Assembly (NCBI GenBank): GCA_007570785.1
Contig: ML662449.1
Location: 8,411,987 to 8,475,986, forward strand
Reading direction: 5' to 3'
Source of the DNA: Antilocapra americana
Lineage: Eukaryota; Chordata; Mammalia; Artiodactyla; Antilocapridae
Length of the DNA: 64,000 nt
The notes below the pieces were generated by a model. That model was not told the DNA's origin. It worked only from the letters and a program-made list of their open reading frames with translations, and did not search any database. Shown here piece by piece: positions 1 through 12,245 of this stretch (the first letter of the stretch is position 1; each line of letters starts with the position of its first letter). The position numbers and the translations under genes are program-made.

Positions 1-121
1 GACAATTTACATAATCATGAAATTCATGCTTCTAAAGTATAAAATTTAGTAGTTTTCAGTATATTCACAAAGTTGTACAATCATCACCAATATCTAATTT
101 TGCAGTGTATTCACTGTCTCA

Positions 122-394
122 ATGGAGAAGGCAATGGCAGCCCATTCCAGTTCTCTTGCCTGCAAAATCCCATGGACAGAGGAGCCCGGTAGGCTGCAGT
201 CCATGGGGTCGCCTAGAGTCGGACACGACTGAGCGACTTCACTTTCACTTTTCACTTTCATGCATTGAAGGAAATGGCCACTCACTCCAGTGTTCTTGCC
301 TGGAGAATCCCAGGGACAGAAGAGCCTGGTGGGCTGCCGTCTAGGGGTCGCACAGAGTTGGACACAACTGAAGCGACTTAGCAGCAGCAGCAAC
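122..394 (+). mobile_element. BOV-A2 SINE
   Basis: A dimer of the BovA unit: two copies of the GGAGAAGGCAATGGCA...GTCGGACACGACTGAG pattern, joined by CACTTTTCACTTTCATGCAT and ending in a GCAGCAGCAGCAAC tail. Confidence 0.9.
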
Positions 395-396
395 AA

Positions 397-870
397 GCCT
401 TACTAAGGTCTTATCAATTTCATTAGTCTTTTCAAAGAACTAAGTTTAGGCTTTGTGGATTTTCTTTGTTATTTGTCTATGTTCTATTTCATTGATTTCT
501 AGTCTTATTTTTCTTATTATTTCCTTTTTGGGATTATTTTACTCCTGATTGTCTATCTTGAAGCATACAGCATTTATTTTATAGCTTTCTTCTCTCCTAA
601 TAAAAGCATTTAATATAAATTTTCCTCAAATGCCTTACTGTCATAAATGTTTCTTTTATGCTCTCAGTATTATTTTGTTCAAAATGTTTTCTAATTGCCC
701 TTGAGATTTCTCTTGGATCCATGGGCTACTTGGTACTTGCTGATAATTTCAAAACAATTGAATATCTTCCTAGATATTGTATTTTTATTGATTTTTAATA
801 CCAGTGCAATCAAAGAACATACTCTATATAATTTTGTCCATCTACTTCTATAGGTCCAGTTTAAGTATTC
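397..870 (-). repeat. Old L1 ORF2 relic, antisense
   Basis: The text is typical of reversed L1 ORF2 (TTTCATTAGTCTTTTCAAAGAA, TTGATTTCTAGTC, TCTTGGATCCATGGG-like stretches). It is highly diverged and no family is assigned. The BOV-A2 at 122-394 borders it. Confidence 0.6.
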
Positions 871-1299
871 TATAATTTAAAAGCTAAACAAAGGCAAATA
901 ATCTGCTAATGACTGCCTCAATAAAATTCACTGCATTAATTATAACTTTACATTTACTGTAAAGTTTAGTTTTTGTATATAAAGTTTATTTATTGTAAAG
1001 TTCATTATTTATTACAATAACTCATTTCATCAGTTGCCCTATTTTATATTTTCTGTTATTCTTATAAGAAGAGGAATTACACACATATAGTCTAAACCAG
1101 ATGTTAATACCTTAAGAAACTTTTAAAAGTTAAAAAAAGAAAAGATTAAGAAAATATAGTCAGTTTCATATTAATTATCTTGATTATTGTTTGATGGAAA
1201 AAGCATTCTAAACACAATGTTTGTAAAAGACGCAATATATAGAAGCAATCATTACTGAGGCATAAGTTTCCAAAACCAAATGTTTTCTAGAAACACACT

Positions 1300-1301
<2 letters not shown>

Positions 1302-1333
<32 letters not shown>
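1302..1333 (+). repeat. (CA)n microsatellite
   Basis: About 16 uninterrupted CA units in APLF intron 3, about 130 bp beyond the donor of exon 3. It is likely polymorphic. Confidence 0.97.
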
Positions 1334-1334
<1 letters not shown>

Positions 1335-1460
1335 CATGAAAGACTTACATTGCCACTATATTTAAATTCTAGAGTGGTTTCAACTGAAGCTTTTGTGGAT
1401 GACCGAGGAATTAGATTACAAATATTATTACTTTAATCACACTTCATCAGGCAATCTTAC

Positions 1461-1633
1461 CTTAAAGTACACTCCATTTCCATTTCAGAATGTGTAGACA
1501 AGACACAGAAAATGTATTTGTCAAATAATAAAGAAAAACGATCTCCAGGGTTCAACCAGCGCCATATATTTGTCTTCAATGGTAAGAGCTGGCTCTTCTC
1601 AGAAGACTGATAAAAACATGGATTTGCGTGTAG
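1461..1633 (-). CDS. APLF: APLF coding exon 3 (end of FHA domain)
   Basis: Reverse-strand translation gives residues 57-113 plus two bases of the next codon. Recognisable blocks are NPCFYQSSEKSQLLPLK, LNPGD, FSLLFDKYIF and MECTLR, matching the C-terminal half of the APLF FHA domain. The acceptor is TTGTTAG (AG at 1635-1634) and the donor is GTAAGATT (1460-1453). The exon is 173 nt, leaving a split codon for the following exon. The stretch around residues 79-83 reads NIWRW, which differs from what I recall of the human protein, and should be checked as a bovid substitution. Intron 2 (1634-13502, about 11.9 kb) carries the BovB insertion and the assembly gap. The remaining exons, which should encode the Ku-binding segment, the two PBZ zinc fingers and the acidic tail, are beyond position 1. 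Confidence 0.93.
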
Positions 1634-2099
1634 CTAACAAATTTAAAAACATAATACAGTGATGTTATAACTCAAAATCATGACAAAAATACAACTAAAT
1701 ATGAACTGATTCAAAATTTTAGTGTCAAAACAATTTTTTGTATAAATTTACACTTAAAAGTCTAATAAATTTGGCACTTCAAGGTACCATATAATTATAA
1801 TCTAACCATACAAAAAAATAAGTTGTACTATACTTCTGATTTCTCTAAGAATCAAAGAAAAAAGCAAAGTTATTAATTAACTGGTTAAAAGATACTTTGC
1901 TTGAGAGATGACTGGACACTGGAAAGAGAAACATGAAAAATAATTATCAGTATGGAAACTGAATCCCTCAATTTTTATCCAAAATTCACTAATCCCTTGA
2001 AAGTTCTTTTCTGTTTATTTTCCCCTAATAATTACCATAATCAAAAAATGAGAATCTATGGGAAGGAAAATTCTGACCAAATTTCTAAAGCAAACAACA

Positions 2100-4390
2100 T
2101 ACCTTTTTAAAAAAAAAAAAAAACCCTCACAGAAGAATCTTATTTTGTTTCAGTGAAACTCCCCTCTGAAGATCATCATCCATAGTCAAATTGCAAAAAG
2201 TAAATATATCAGAATTTTATACAGAGCAACTCCCCCTACCACCCATCTGTCTACTTTATCAGTTTAAAAGACTTTTTTTCTGGAGACATCAACCATCTCT
2301 CCAGCATAGCAACATAAATATCACCTTGAGACTGACATAAGCTGAACATTCTCAATTTTTCTATTTATAATTCATTAATGTATCTTGAGACAGAAGTATA
2401 TTTTCATTCATACATGAAAACCTTTTCTGACCCCAACCATTTAAATTATCTATAGGCATTAAGATATGTCTTATTCACCTTGAGTTTGAACAGACTTGAA
2501 CTGAGTATAAATTCAAAAGGTAAAACCTTCTGTTACTACTGTAAAAAATATTAATTACAGAAAAATTAAGGAAGCTTATAATAGGCTCTTTTCAAATGTA
2601 TTTTGAAATTCTAGAAATGCATTAGTTCGTTTTCTTTTTACCTCTCAAAAATTTTCTTTCCATTGGGAAACTCAGTTTAAAATTTTTATTAAATATAGTT
2701 ACTTTCTTTTTTTAAAAATCTTAATCATTTATGGAATACAACCTAAGGAAAATACAAGTTAAGTTTAGAATATTATTATAAACATGAAGCAAATACTGTT
2801 ATTAACTTTGGCATATTACTTTGCATTATATTTTTCATTTGTTTTTATTTTTAAAAAATGTCTATTTCTACAGAAAAAGAATAGGGTTTAGGGTAAATGT
2901 AAGATATTCTGATTGAGTTTCTATATTAAGCCACAGCAAAATATCCACAAACTTTTATTGAACATCTATAACCTTTTTTCATTCCATTCAAATGTCAACT
3001 TTCAGATCATTTACCTCTGAAGTATACCAGGTCCACTTCTCTCTACCATCTGCAGCCATAGCCCTAGTTCAAGCTCTTACCCACTGCGTGCATTTCTTAC
3101 TTCTGCTAACATCACATCAAGTCTTCCAGTCTTCTATCACCTCACTGCTTTCCAGGTTAGTTTTTACATTTTTCTACATAAGGCCTCTGACGCTTTTCCA
3201 ATATAAAAAAGCATAGAAATGAAGGATATTCATAAACCTACAGTGGTTTCCAACCCCAACTCCCACCTTCATATACCAAAATCTTCACCCTATACATACA
3301 ATCTTTGATCCAATCATTAAGACCTACTCAAAAATGCTTTATTGTTTTACTACAGCCTCAATAATGTCTTATCCCAACCACCTTTCTGCTTAAACTATTG
3401 GAGCCAGTTTCTATCAGTCAAAGATTACCTATAATCATCTGACAAATCACCACTAGACTCTAAGGTCCCTGGGCACAGATAATCATCTACCACAGTTCTT
3501 AGAGTCTATGAATAAAATGACTACAGGTATCTCTAGTAGCAGGAAGAATCAATGATATTTCAACTGTCAGTCATTAAATGAATAATCTCAGGAATGGTTC
3601 CAAATAGTTAACTATAAGAAATGAGCCTGGAAATCCAATGTACTTATAAAAACGCTACCTGTTGAGTCACTTAAGTAGATTTACCCCTAAAATTGGTTAA
3701 TTCCATTTTCTACAAGATACCATATTGTATAATTTTTAAACATTATAATCTATACCATTAGGTAAACTAAATTTTAAACAGAATCCACTTTCATCCTCTA
3801 TAAAGCTCCCGGTAGCAAACAGCTCACCAGCTTTCAAAATCCCAAGAAAATCACACAAGTAACATTAGCTGTAACTTCATATGACTTCATCTGATCAAAT
3901 ATCATAATATACTTTTAAATTAACCATAGAATCATAGAATTTGGGTAGAGGAATCAGAAAGTATTTAGCTAAATTGAGAAAGAAAATGACTACATTTTAG
4001 AAGCTAAACCATCCAAACAGCACATTTAACCCAGGCCTGTGGCTAGTGTAGGGGGTGGGGAAGTAGAGAGGTAGGTAGGGTGGGGAGCAGACCTACTACA
4101 GAACTGGAAGTATTAAAGTAAAAGCTGCCAGGAAAATAAACACTGCTACCTACAAGCTCAATCTTAAAAAAAGAAAAAACTCTGAAAGCTGCAAGGAATA
4201 TAATTTATCTAGTTCTAGAAACTGAATTTCATGGAGATCTAGCCCTAAGTCCTTCTCAGGTGTATCTGCAAAGGGAAACATTTCTATTTCTTGTCTGTGT
4301 TGAAAAAGATAAAAAACAGTAAAATAAAATCTGGAGGAAAGGGTAGAATTAGAAATTAAAAATAGAGGATGTATAAATTTGGTGTGTGTG
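2100..4390. other. APLF intron 2, no clear feature
   Basis: AT-rich intronic sequence with short A-runs. Around 3000-3200 a Pyr-rich stretch (CACTTCTCTCTACCATCTGC) may be an old repeat, but I cannot assign it. Confidence 0.5.
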
Positions 4391-4587
4391 TGTTAGTCAG
4401 TCAGTCGTGTCTGCCTCTTCACGACCCCATGGACGGTAGCCCACTAGGCTCCTCTGTCCATGGGATTCTCCAGGCCGAGAAAACTGGAGTGGGTTGCCAT
4501 TTCCTTCTCCAAGGCATCTTCCTGACCCAGGGATTGAATCTGGGTCTCCTGCACTGCAGGCAGATGCTTTATTGTCTGAGCTACCAG
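4391..4587 (-). mobile_element. Bov-tA SINE
   Basis: Minus-oriented unit from GTTAGTCAGTCAGTCGTGTC to CTGAGCTACCAG (tRNA-like head). It abuts a BOV-A2 on its right. Confidence 0.9.
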
Positions 4588-4852
4588 CTGTTGCTGCTGC
4601 TAAGTCGCTTCAGTCCTGTTCCACCCCACAGATGGCAGCCCACCAGGCTCCTCCGTCCCTGGGACTCTCCAGGCAAGCATACTGGAATGGGCTGTCATTT
4701 ACTTCTCCAATGCATGAAAGTGAAAAGTCAAAGGGAAGTTGCTCAGTCATGTCTGGCTTTTAGTGACCCCATGGACTATAGCCTACCAGGCTCCTCCGAC
4801 CATGGGATTTTCCAGGCAAGAGTACTGGAGTGGGTTGCCATTCCCTTCTCCT
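4588..4852 (-). mobile_element. BOV-A2 SINE
   Basis: Begins with the reversed tail GTTGCTGCTGCTAAGTCGCT and contains two BovA units. It directly joins the Bov-tA at 4391-4587, so one probably inserted at the end of the other. Confidence 0.9.
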
Positions 4853-4907
4853 CTGAGATACTAGGGGGGCCCTTATATTCACTCCCCTAGGTAATTATTT
4901 CACTGGG

Positions 4908-5094
4908 CTTCCCTTGTGACTCAGCTGGTAAAGAATCTGCCTGCAATGCGGGAGACCTGGATTTGATCCCTGGGTTGGGAAGATCCCCCTGGAGAAGGGA
5001 ACAGCTACCCACTCCAGTTCTGGCCTGGAGAATTCCATGGACTGTATAGTCCATGGGGTCACAAAGAGTCGGACACAACTGAATGACTTTCACT
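4908..5094 (+). mobile_element. Bov-tA SINE with target-site duplication
   Basis: tRNA-like head (CAGCTGGTAAAGAATCTGCC) followed by a BovA body. TTATTTCACTGGG flanks it at 4895-4907 and 5095-5107. Confidence 0.92.
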
Positions 5095-5107
5095 TTATTT
5101 CACTGGG

Positions 5108-5857
5108 TCAGAGTCATTTTACAAACTATAGTATACAAGATGGCAAAGAACAGAGATGCAGTGTAATTTATGCAACATTCTCTTCCTAATAAGAGCTGTG
5201 AATGTTTGATATTTTCTAAGTTATAATTGAAACTTAACCTTTCATTATGTTATCAACCACCCCTAATTTCTCTCTCACTGTGGCACTCTGGCATGTGGTT
5301 AGAGCTTTTGAGTGCTTTTGCATGTTGCTGGGCTTGGAAATGTTCCTGTTATTCCTCAGCCTTTTAAGTGAAGCCTCCCCTTTCTTGATATGCCATGGTC
5401 ACCAGTGAGGAATGCTAGGTAGCAGGAAGGACAACAGTCAAAACAGGAATATACAGAGTTTCTGCCTGAACTCTAACTGAGGTTTCCTTCTCATAGGTTA
5501 AGACAAGACGATGTTCTTATTCATGAGTATTTGAAAGATTCAGATGAATCTCTAAACAATATTAAATAATGATACAGCCCTAAGTTTATAAAACTAAGAT
5601 GTTAAATACAAAAGCATAAAATTCTAAGAGAAGAAAAGTTTAAATATTTAAGGAAACTGATTATATTTCTTTAAAAAGACATCAAAACCCAAAGTCAAAC
5701 AAAAGTTAACTTGAGTATTTTTTCCTCACCTGAAAGCACTTGCTATTTAAATGTAGGTGGTTAAATACTAAGCATTTAGCAAATCCATCCACAAAGAAAG
5801 TGGGCCAATCTGTGCGGTCCATCATTACCTTTTTCTTTTCCTAAAAATGTCCATACC
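5108..5857. other. APLF intron 2, no clear feature
   Basis: Unassigned intronic sequence between a Bov-tA and the twin-primed BovB. No exon-like segment with splice sites was recognised on the APLF strand. Confidence 0.5.
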
Positions 5858-5870
5858 AGGAGATCCCAAA

Positions 5871-7458
5871 TTTGCTGACATATTGAGTACAGTACTTTCA
5901 CAGCACTATCTTTTAGGATTTGAAATAGCTCAGCTGGAATTCCATCACCTCCACTAGCTTTGTTTGTAGTGATGCTTCCTAAGGCCCACTTGACTTCACA
6001 TTCCAGGATGTCTGGCTCTAGGTGAGTAATCAAATCTTAAAAAGATGATGCTGTGAAAGTGCTGCACTCAATATGACAGCAAATGTGCAAAACTCAGCAG
6101 TGGCCACAGGACTGGAAAAGGTCAGTTTTCATCCCAATTTCAAAGAAAGGCAATGCCAAAGAATGCTCAAATTACCGCATGCACAATTGCATTCATCTCA
6201 CATGCTAGTAAAGTAATGCTCAAAATTCTCCAAGTCAGGCTTCAGCAATATGTGAACCATGAACTTGGAGATGTTCAAGCTGGTTTTAGAAAAGGAAGAG
6301 GAACCAGAGATCAAATTGCCAATATCTGCTGGATCATAGAAAAAGCAAGAGAGTTCCAGAAAAACATCTATTTTGCTTTATTGACTATGCCAAAGCCTTT
6401 GACTGTGTGGATCACAATAAACTGTGGAAAATTCTTCAAGAGATGGGAATACCAGGCCATCTGACCTGTCTCTTGAGAAAAGTGCATGCAGGTCAGGAAG
6501 CAACAGTTACAACTGGACATGGAACAACAGACTGGTTCCAAATAGGGAAAGGAGTGCGTCAAGGCTGTATATTGTCACCCTGCTTATTCTACTTACATGC
6601 AGAGTACATCATGAAAAACGCTGGGCTGGAGGAAGCTCAAGCTGGAATCAAGATTGCCGGGAGAAATATCAATAACCTCAGATATGCAGATAATACCACT
6701 CTTATGGCAGAAAGTGAAGAAGAACTAAAGAGCCTCTTGATGAAAGTGAAAGAGGAGAGTGAAAAAGTTGGCTTAAAGCTCAACATTCAAAAAACTAAGA
6801 TCATGGCATCTGGTCCCATTACCTCATGGCAAATAGATAGGGAAACATTGAGAGACTTTTTTTTGGGGGGGGGGGCTCCAAAATCAAAGCAGATGGTCGT
6901 TGCAGCCATGAAATTAAAAGATGCTTACTCCTTGGAAGGAAAGTTATGACCAACCTAGACAGTATATTAAAAAGCAGAGACATCACTTTCCCGACAAAGG
7001 TCCGTCTAGTCAAAGCTATGGTTTTTCCAGTGGTCATGTATGGGTGTGAGAGTTGGAAGGTGAAAAAAGCTGAGCACTGAAGAATTGATGCTTTTGAACT
7101 GTGGTGTTGGAAAAGATTCTTGAGAGTCCCTTGGACTACAAAAAGATCCAACCAGTCCATCCTAAAGGAGATCAGTCCTGGGTGTTCACTGGAGGGTCTG
7201 ATGTTGAAGCTGAAACTCCAATACTTTGGCCACCTCATGCGAAGAGCTGAGTCACTTGAAAAGACCCTTTTGCTGGGAAAGATTGAGGGCAGGAAGTGAA
7301 GGGGACGACAGAGGATGAGATGGTTGGATGGCATCACCAACTCAATGGACATGAGTTTGGGTGGGCTCTGGAAGCTGATGTTGGACAGGGAGGCCTGGCG
7401 TGCAGCAGCTCATGGGGTCGCAAAGCGTCGGACACGACTAAGCAACTGAACTGAACTG
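5871..7458 (+). mobile_element. BovB LINE, 5'-truncated with 5' inversion
   Basis: This is an RTE-type BovB retrotransposon fragment in APLF intron 2. From about 6037 to 7458 it is in plus orientation and encodes pieces of reverse transcriptase (blocks ISHASKVMLKILQ, DVQAGFRKGRGTRDQIANIC, GCILSPCLF). The catalytic YADD box reads YADN, so this copy is dead. From about 6036 back to 5871 the more 5' part of the same ORF (ITHLEPDILECEVKWALGS) is on the minus strand. The element is flanked by 13-bp direct repeats (AGGAGATCCCAAA at 5858-5870 and 7459-7471). It ends in the usual ACTGAACTGA repeats. A run of 11 Gs at 6865-6875 is longer than the 6 Gs in sister copies. Confidence 0.92.
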
Positions 7459-7570
7459 AGGAGATCCCAAAACTACGCACAAAAGTGACATCTCAAGAGA
7501 TCTGATGTTTGATCCTATAATTTACATCTAAATAGATATTACTCATTCAGTAAGCTAAAAAAAAAAAAAA

Positions 7571-7970
7571 NNNNNNNNNNNNNNNNNNNNNNNNNNNNNN
7601 NNNNNNNNNNNNNNNNNNNNNNNNNNNNNNNNNNNNNNNNNNNNNNNNNNNNNNNNNNNNNNNNNNNNNNNNNNNNNNNNNNNNNNNNNNNNNNNNNNNN
7701 NNNNNNNNNNNNNNNNNNNNNNNNNNNNNNNNNNNNNNNNNNNNNNNNNNNNNNNNNNNNNNNNNNNNNNNNNNNNNNNNNNNNNNNNNNNNNNNNNNNN
7801 NNNNNNNNNNNNNNNNNNNNNNNNNNNNNNNNNNNNNNNNNNNNNNNNNNNNNNNNNNNNNNNNNNNNNNNNNNNNNNNNNNNNNNNNNNNNNNNNNNNN
7901 NNNNNNNNNNNNNNNNNNNNNNNNNNNNNNNNNNNNNNNNNNNNNNNNNNNNNNNNNNNNNNNNNNNNNN
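7571..7970. other. Assembly gap (400 N) flanked by duplicated sequence
   Basis: The gap begins after an A-run (7557-7570) and ends in a G-run (7971-7980). Sequence 6866-7570 on its left recurs at 7971-8675 on its right with offset 1105. I noticed only two substitutions (7298 G versus 8403 A; 7419 C versus 8524 T) plus homopolymer length differences. Confidence 0.95.
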
Positions 7971-8675
7971 GGGGGGGGGGCTCCAAAATCAAAGCAGATG
8001 GTCGTTGCAGCCATGAAATTAAAAGATGCTTACTCCTTGGAAGGAAAGTTATGACCAACCTAGACAGTATATTAAAAAGCAGAGACATCACTTTCCCGAC
8101 AAAGGTCCGTCTAGTCAAAGCTATGGTTTTTCCAGTGGTCATGTATGGGTGTGAGAGTTGGAAGGTGAAAAAAGCTGAGCACTGAAGAATTGATGCTTTT
8201 GAACTGTGGTGTTGGAAAAGATTCTTGAGAGTCCCTTGGACTACAAAAAGATCCAACCAGTCCATCCTAAAGGAGATCAGTCCTGGGTGTTCACTGGAGG
8301 GTCTGATGTTGAAGCTGAAACTCCAATACTTTGGCCACCTCATGCGAAGAGCTGAGTCACTTGAAAAGACCCTTTTGCTGGGAAAGATTGAGGGCAGGAA
8401 GTAAAGGGGACGACAGAGGATGAGATGGTTGGATGGCATCACCAACTCAATGGACATGAGTTTGGGTGGGCTCTGGAAGCTGATGTTGGACAGGGAGGCC
8501 TGGCGTGCAGCAGCTCATGGGGTTGCAAAGCGTCGGACACGACTAAGCAACTGAACTGAACTGAGGAGATCCCAAAACTACGCACAAAAGTGACATCTCA
8601 AGAGATCTGATGTTTGATCCTATAATTTACATCTAAATAGATATTACTCATTCAGTAAGCTAAAAAAAAAAAAAA
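7971..8675. repeat. Second copy of 6866-7570 (probable unmerged contig overlap)
   Basis: It repeats the 3' part of the BovB element, its right target-site duplication and about 85 bp of unique flank, ending in the same A-run (14 As before the gap, 17 As in this copy). Because even non-repeat flank is duplicated, this is not an independent transposon insertion. Either contig ends or haplotypes were not merged, or there is a real tandem duplication. Confidence 0.9.
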
Positions 8676-10790
8676 AAACTATGTCAAACTACATACACTC
8701 CAACTAAAAAGCCACGTATAAAAAAAAATACAAAAGACAGTTTTTTATAAGTAATAAAGTAGACAAAAATCTAGAGATATTAATAAAAAGGGAGAATATA
8801 TATAGAATATTTTGAATGAAAACAATAACATAAGTACTCATAATACAAAACTTCTAAAAATTAATAGAACACTATACTTTATTATCAATATATTTATAAA
8901 TATGGCCAAAATTGACAACTATCTTAAATATACACTGAACTGACTTTTTAAAAAAAGCATGTATGTTATGTGCATGTGTGGCCTGTTTAAAAAGTGTTTA
9001 ATAACAAAAAAGAAAGGGAGACAGAATTAGACGCATATTTAAAAAATATAATCAATAACTAAAAATCTTTCCAATTCTTCCCCCAAATCATACTTAAATG
9101 TATTTAAAGATACTTCTTAATATTCAAACTCTGAGACCAAAAAAGATGGAAGGCTCTGATTCCTTCAATGAGGCTTAGCAGAAAAGGGCAGGGAAAATAC
9201 TGGCAAACCCAAACCCACAGTAAATAAAAGGTACAAGCTACCTGTATGAGAGGCACTTATGAGGTATGTGCCTTTTCACAGATTCATGTGATTATAAATA
9301 TGAACTTAAATAGAGTATGCTGTATTCTTCAAAGTGGTACAAAGAATGCATTATCCCTGAAGGAATGAAACTAAAAAATTTCCTATACCTTTCTCTTGGA
9401 GTTATCATTAAATATTGAAGAAAGATTAATGTGTCAAAAAACAAAAAGATCCTTCAATATTATATGTGATTTTTCTTTTAATTTAGAAAGTTTTTTTAAA
9501 AAAAAAAAACCAAAATGAGTTGTGGAAAAGCTACTGTAGTATCTTATAACTATTTTACAAGTATACTCATAATTTCATGGGAAGAAAATAACCACAACTC
9601 AGAAATTTCATTGTGCAATAGAAAAAATACAATCACTCAAAGCTATATATGTTGAGAACCAATATGAAATGGCAAAAAATAAATATCTTTTGCAATTTAA
9701 AGTTATAGAATTACTCTTTCAGTCATCCAAGAACCAAGTTTTTATTAAAATGAAATAAAAGTACTGATGGCTATGAATTCACCCGGAGGATATAACCAAC
9801 CACTGGTGATACAGTCATTTATAGAGAACACTGTCATTTTGCCTTTATAATGCATTTTCTCCCTGCTGATACCAGACTGTAGATTAAATTTAAATGACAC
9901 ACAAAAAAGCTAACATCATCTCCTCATGAGTTAATATTATCTCCTCATGCACTATTTCCTAGAACCACTAAGTGTTACAGCTTTTTCTAAAGGGAAATAT
10001 TAGAGGGGGAAAACAGAGACAGATTCATCCAATCTAAAAGTCTAAATTAGCTCTTGCCCTAATTGCATTCATGTATCACTGGCAAAGCTACTGTTTTATT
10101 TAATTTGAGTGAAAGCAAAAAAAAATTTAATTACTTAAACAAAACAATATTTAATTACATAAGCATAACTGTGAAATATATAGTTTATGGAAGGAATCAT
10201 CATAACAAAAATATCTGCTGTATTTATACAATTTACAAAGCTTTTTAAACTAAAAACTTCTTTAAACATTTTATTATAGTGTATATATAATCTGCATTTG
10301 TAGATTAAATATTTTGTAATTGACTAGGAACAGAGAATAAGTGATATTTAGCATTATGATAAAGACTAGAAGTTATCTGTCCACCTCACACTCATTACTG
10401 CTGATCTTAAATTTCATTACCAAAGTCTGCATTAGAATTCTTCTAACTTTCTCTATATCACACCTTGAAGGTATATCAACAATAAGAGGCTGATTAAATA
10501 AATCTATTTCAAGGAGATAGTTCTTTTATTGACACAATATTAATATAAACAAGAAATCAAGCATTATATAAAGCAAAGAAACTAGACATATGTCACTAAC
10601 TCCAAGAGTCAGTTTTCCTTCAACTAATACAATGTGAATTTAATAATTTTGGGAATGAAACACAAACACAATTAAATATTTTTCTAAAAGAAGAATCAAA
10701 TTCTAGTACTAGAACTGCACATTTCCTTAAAAAAACTTTTACTGTGGCTTCCAATGTTTGGTAGTCCGGCATTACAGAAATAACTGCTGT
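8676..10790. other. APLF intron 2, no clear feature
   Basis: AT-rich intronic sequence with several A-runs (for example 9497-9510). I recognise no repeat family, exon or RNA gene. Confidence 0.5.
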
Positions 10791-10800
10791 AGTATTCATA

Positions 10801-11070
10801 CGGAGGAGGCAATGGCACCCCACTCCAGTACTCTTGCCCAGAAAATCCCATGGATGGAGGAGCCTGATAGGCTGCAGTCCATGGGGTCGTTAAGAGTTGG
10901 ACACAACTGAGCAACCTCACTTTCACTTTTCACTTTCACGCACTGGAGAAGGAAATGGCAACCCACTCCAGTGTTGTTGCCTGGAGAATCCCAGGGACAG
11001 CGGAGCCTGGTGGGCTGCCATCTATGAGGTCGCACAGAATCAGACACGACTGAAGCGACTTAGCAGCAGC
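10801..11070 (+). mobile_element. BOV-A2 SINE with target-site duplication
   Basis: Dimeric BovA element ending GCGACTTAGCAGCAGC. AGTATTCATA flanks it at 10791-10800 and 11071-11080. Confidence 0.93.
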
Positions 11071-11149
11071 AGTATTCATAACTTTTTCATGTTATAAATA
11101 TTCCATAATAATTTTTCAGAGAGATAACTAATGTAAGATAATATGTGTA

Positions 11150-12245
11150 GATCCACCATCCAGTTTAACATCAATATCTTTGATGTTCCCTCTCTTTCCC
11201 TATTCACTCTCTTCTCAGTTCCCTCAGACATAACTATTGTGCTTACTGTTTCCTATTTACCACCTATGTCTGACCACAGAATATACTGTTAATTTTGCAG
11301 GATTTTTAATCTTATATAAGTGGAGCCATACAATATATATATATTCTTCCAATCCATGCTTTCATCATTCAATACTTTGTTCCAGATTTTAATCTATATT
11401 TTCTCAGCTTTCACAGTATCTTCACTGTTGTATGGTATTCCATTAAATAAATATATCACAATATATTTATTGATTTTACTGTTGGTAGAATTTTCTGTTG
11501 CTTCTGGTGTTTTGCTATCATACAATTTTGCTCTTCTGGCTCTTGTACATATCCTGTGTATGTGTGAGGTCTGGCTTGGAGGGAATACAAGCCTACAACT
11601 TTTGGAAATAACACCAAGCTATTTTCAAAGTGGCTGCACCATTTGAGCTCCTACCTACAGTTCATCACTATTCCACTTGTTCTACATCCTCACTAACCCT
11701 TGAAATTGTTAGACTTTGCATTTTTGCCAATTTGTTGTGTGTACAATGATATCTCACTGTGGTTTCATTTATTTCCCCAGATAATAAGAAGACTGTATGC
11801 CTGCTTTTCATGTTACTAACCATCAGATTTTCGTTTTTGTAAGGTGAAACTCAAGTCTTCAGTCCATTTTTCTATTGGACTATCTTTTTCTTATTGATTG
11901 AAAGCATTTGCTATAAATTTTGGATAGCATTCCTTTGTCAATTTTATGTGTTTTAAATATTTTCTCCCTGTGGCATTTTTCATTTTCATTATATTTTGAT
12001 CAGCAAAGGTTCTTAATTTTAATGTAATTAGCTTTTTCTTTCCAATCTTTGTTTTACAGTTTCTGCTTTTTATATCTTATTTAAAAATATTTCCCTACTC
12101 TAAGGTCATAAGGGTTTTTTCTTATATTTTCTAATAGTTTTATAATTTTCACATTTAATCTAGCTGGAATTGATTTTTATGTATGGCTTGAGGTACAAGG
12201 TCTAATTTTTTTTCCCCCAAACAAACAAACCGTCCCAGTACAATT
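11150..12245 (-). repeat. Old L1 3'-half relic, antisense
   Basis: Reversed L1 text: TATCTCACTGTGGTTTCATT, ACAATTTACTGATAAG and TTGATTTTTATGTATGGC-like stretches. No intact ORF remains. Confidence 0.75.

Noticed and set aside
7555..8457. 300-codon minus-strand frame across the gap
   Set aside because: Most of it is N, and the remainder is antisense BovB.
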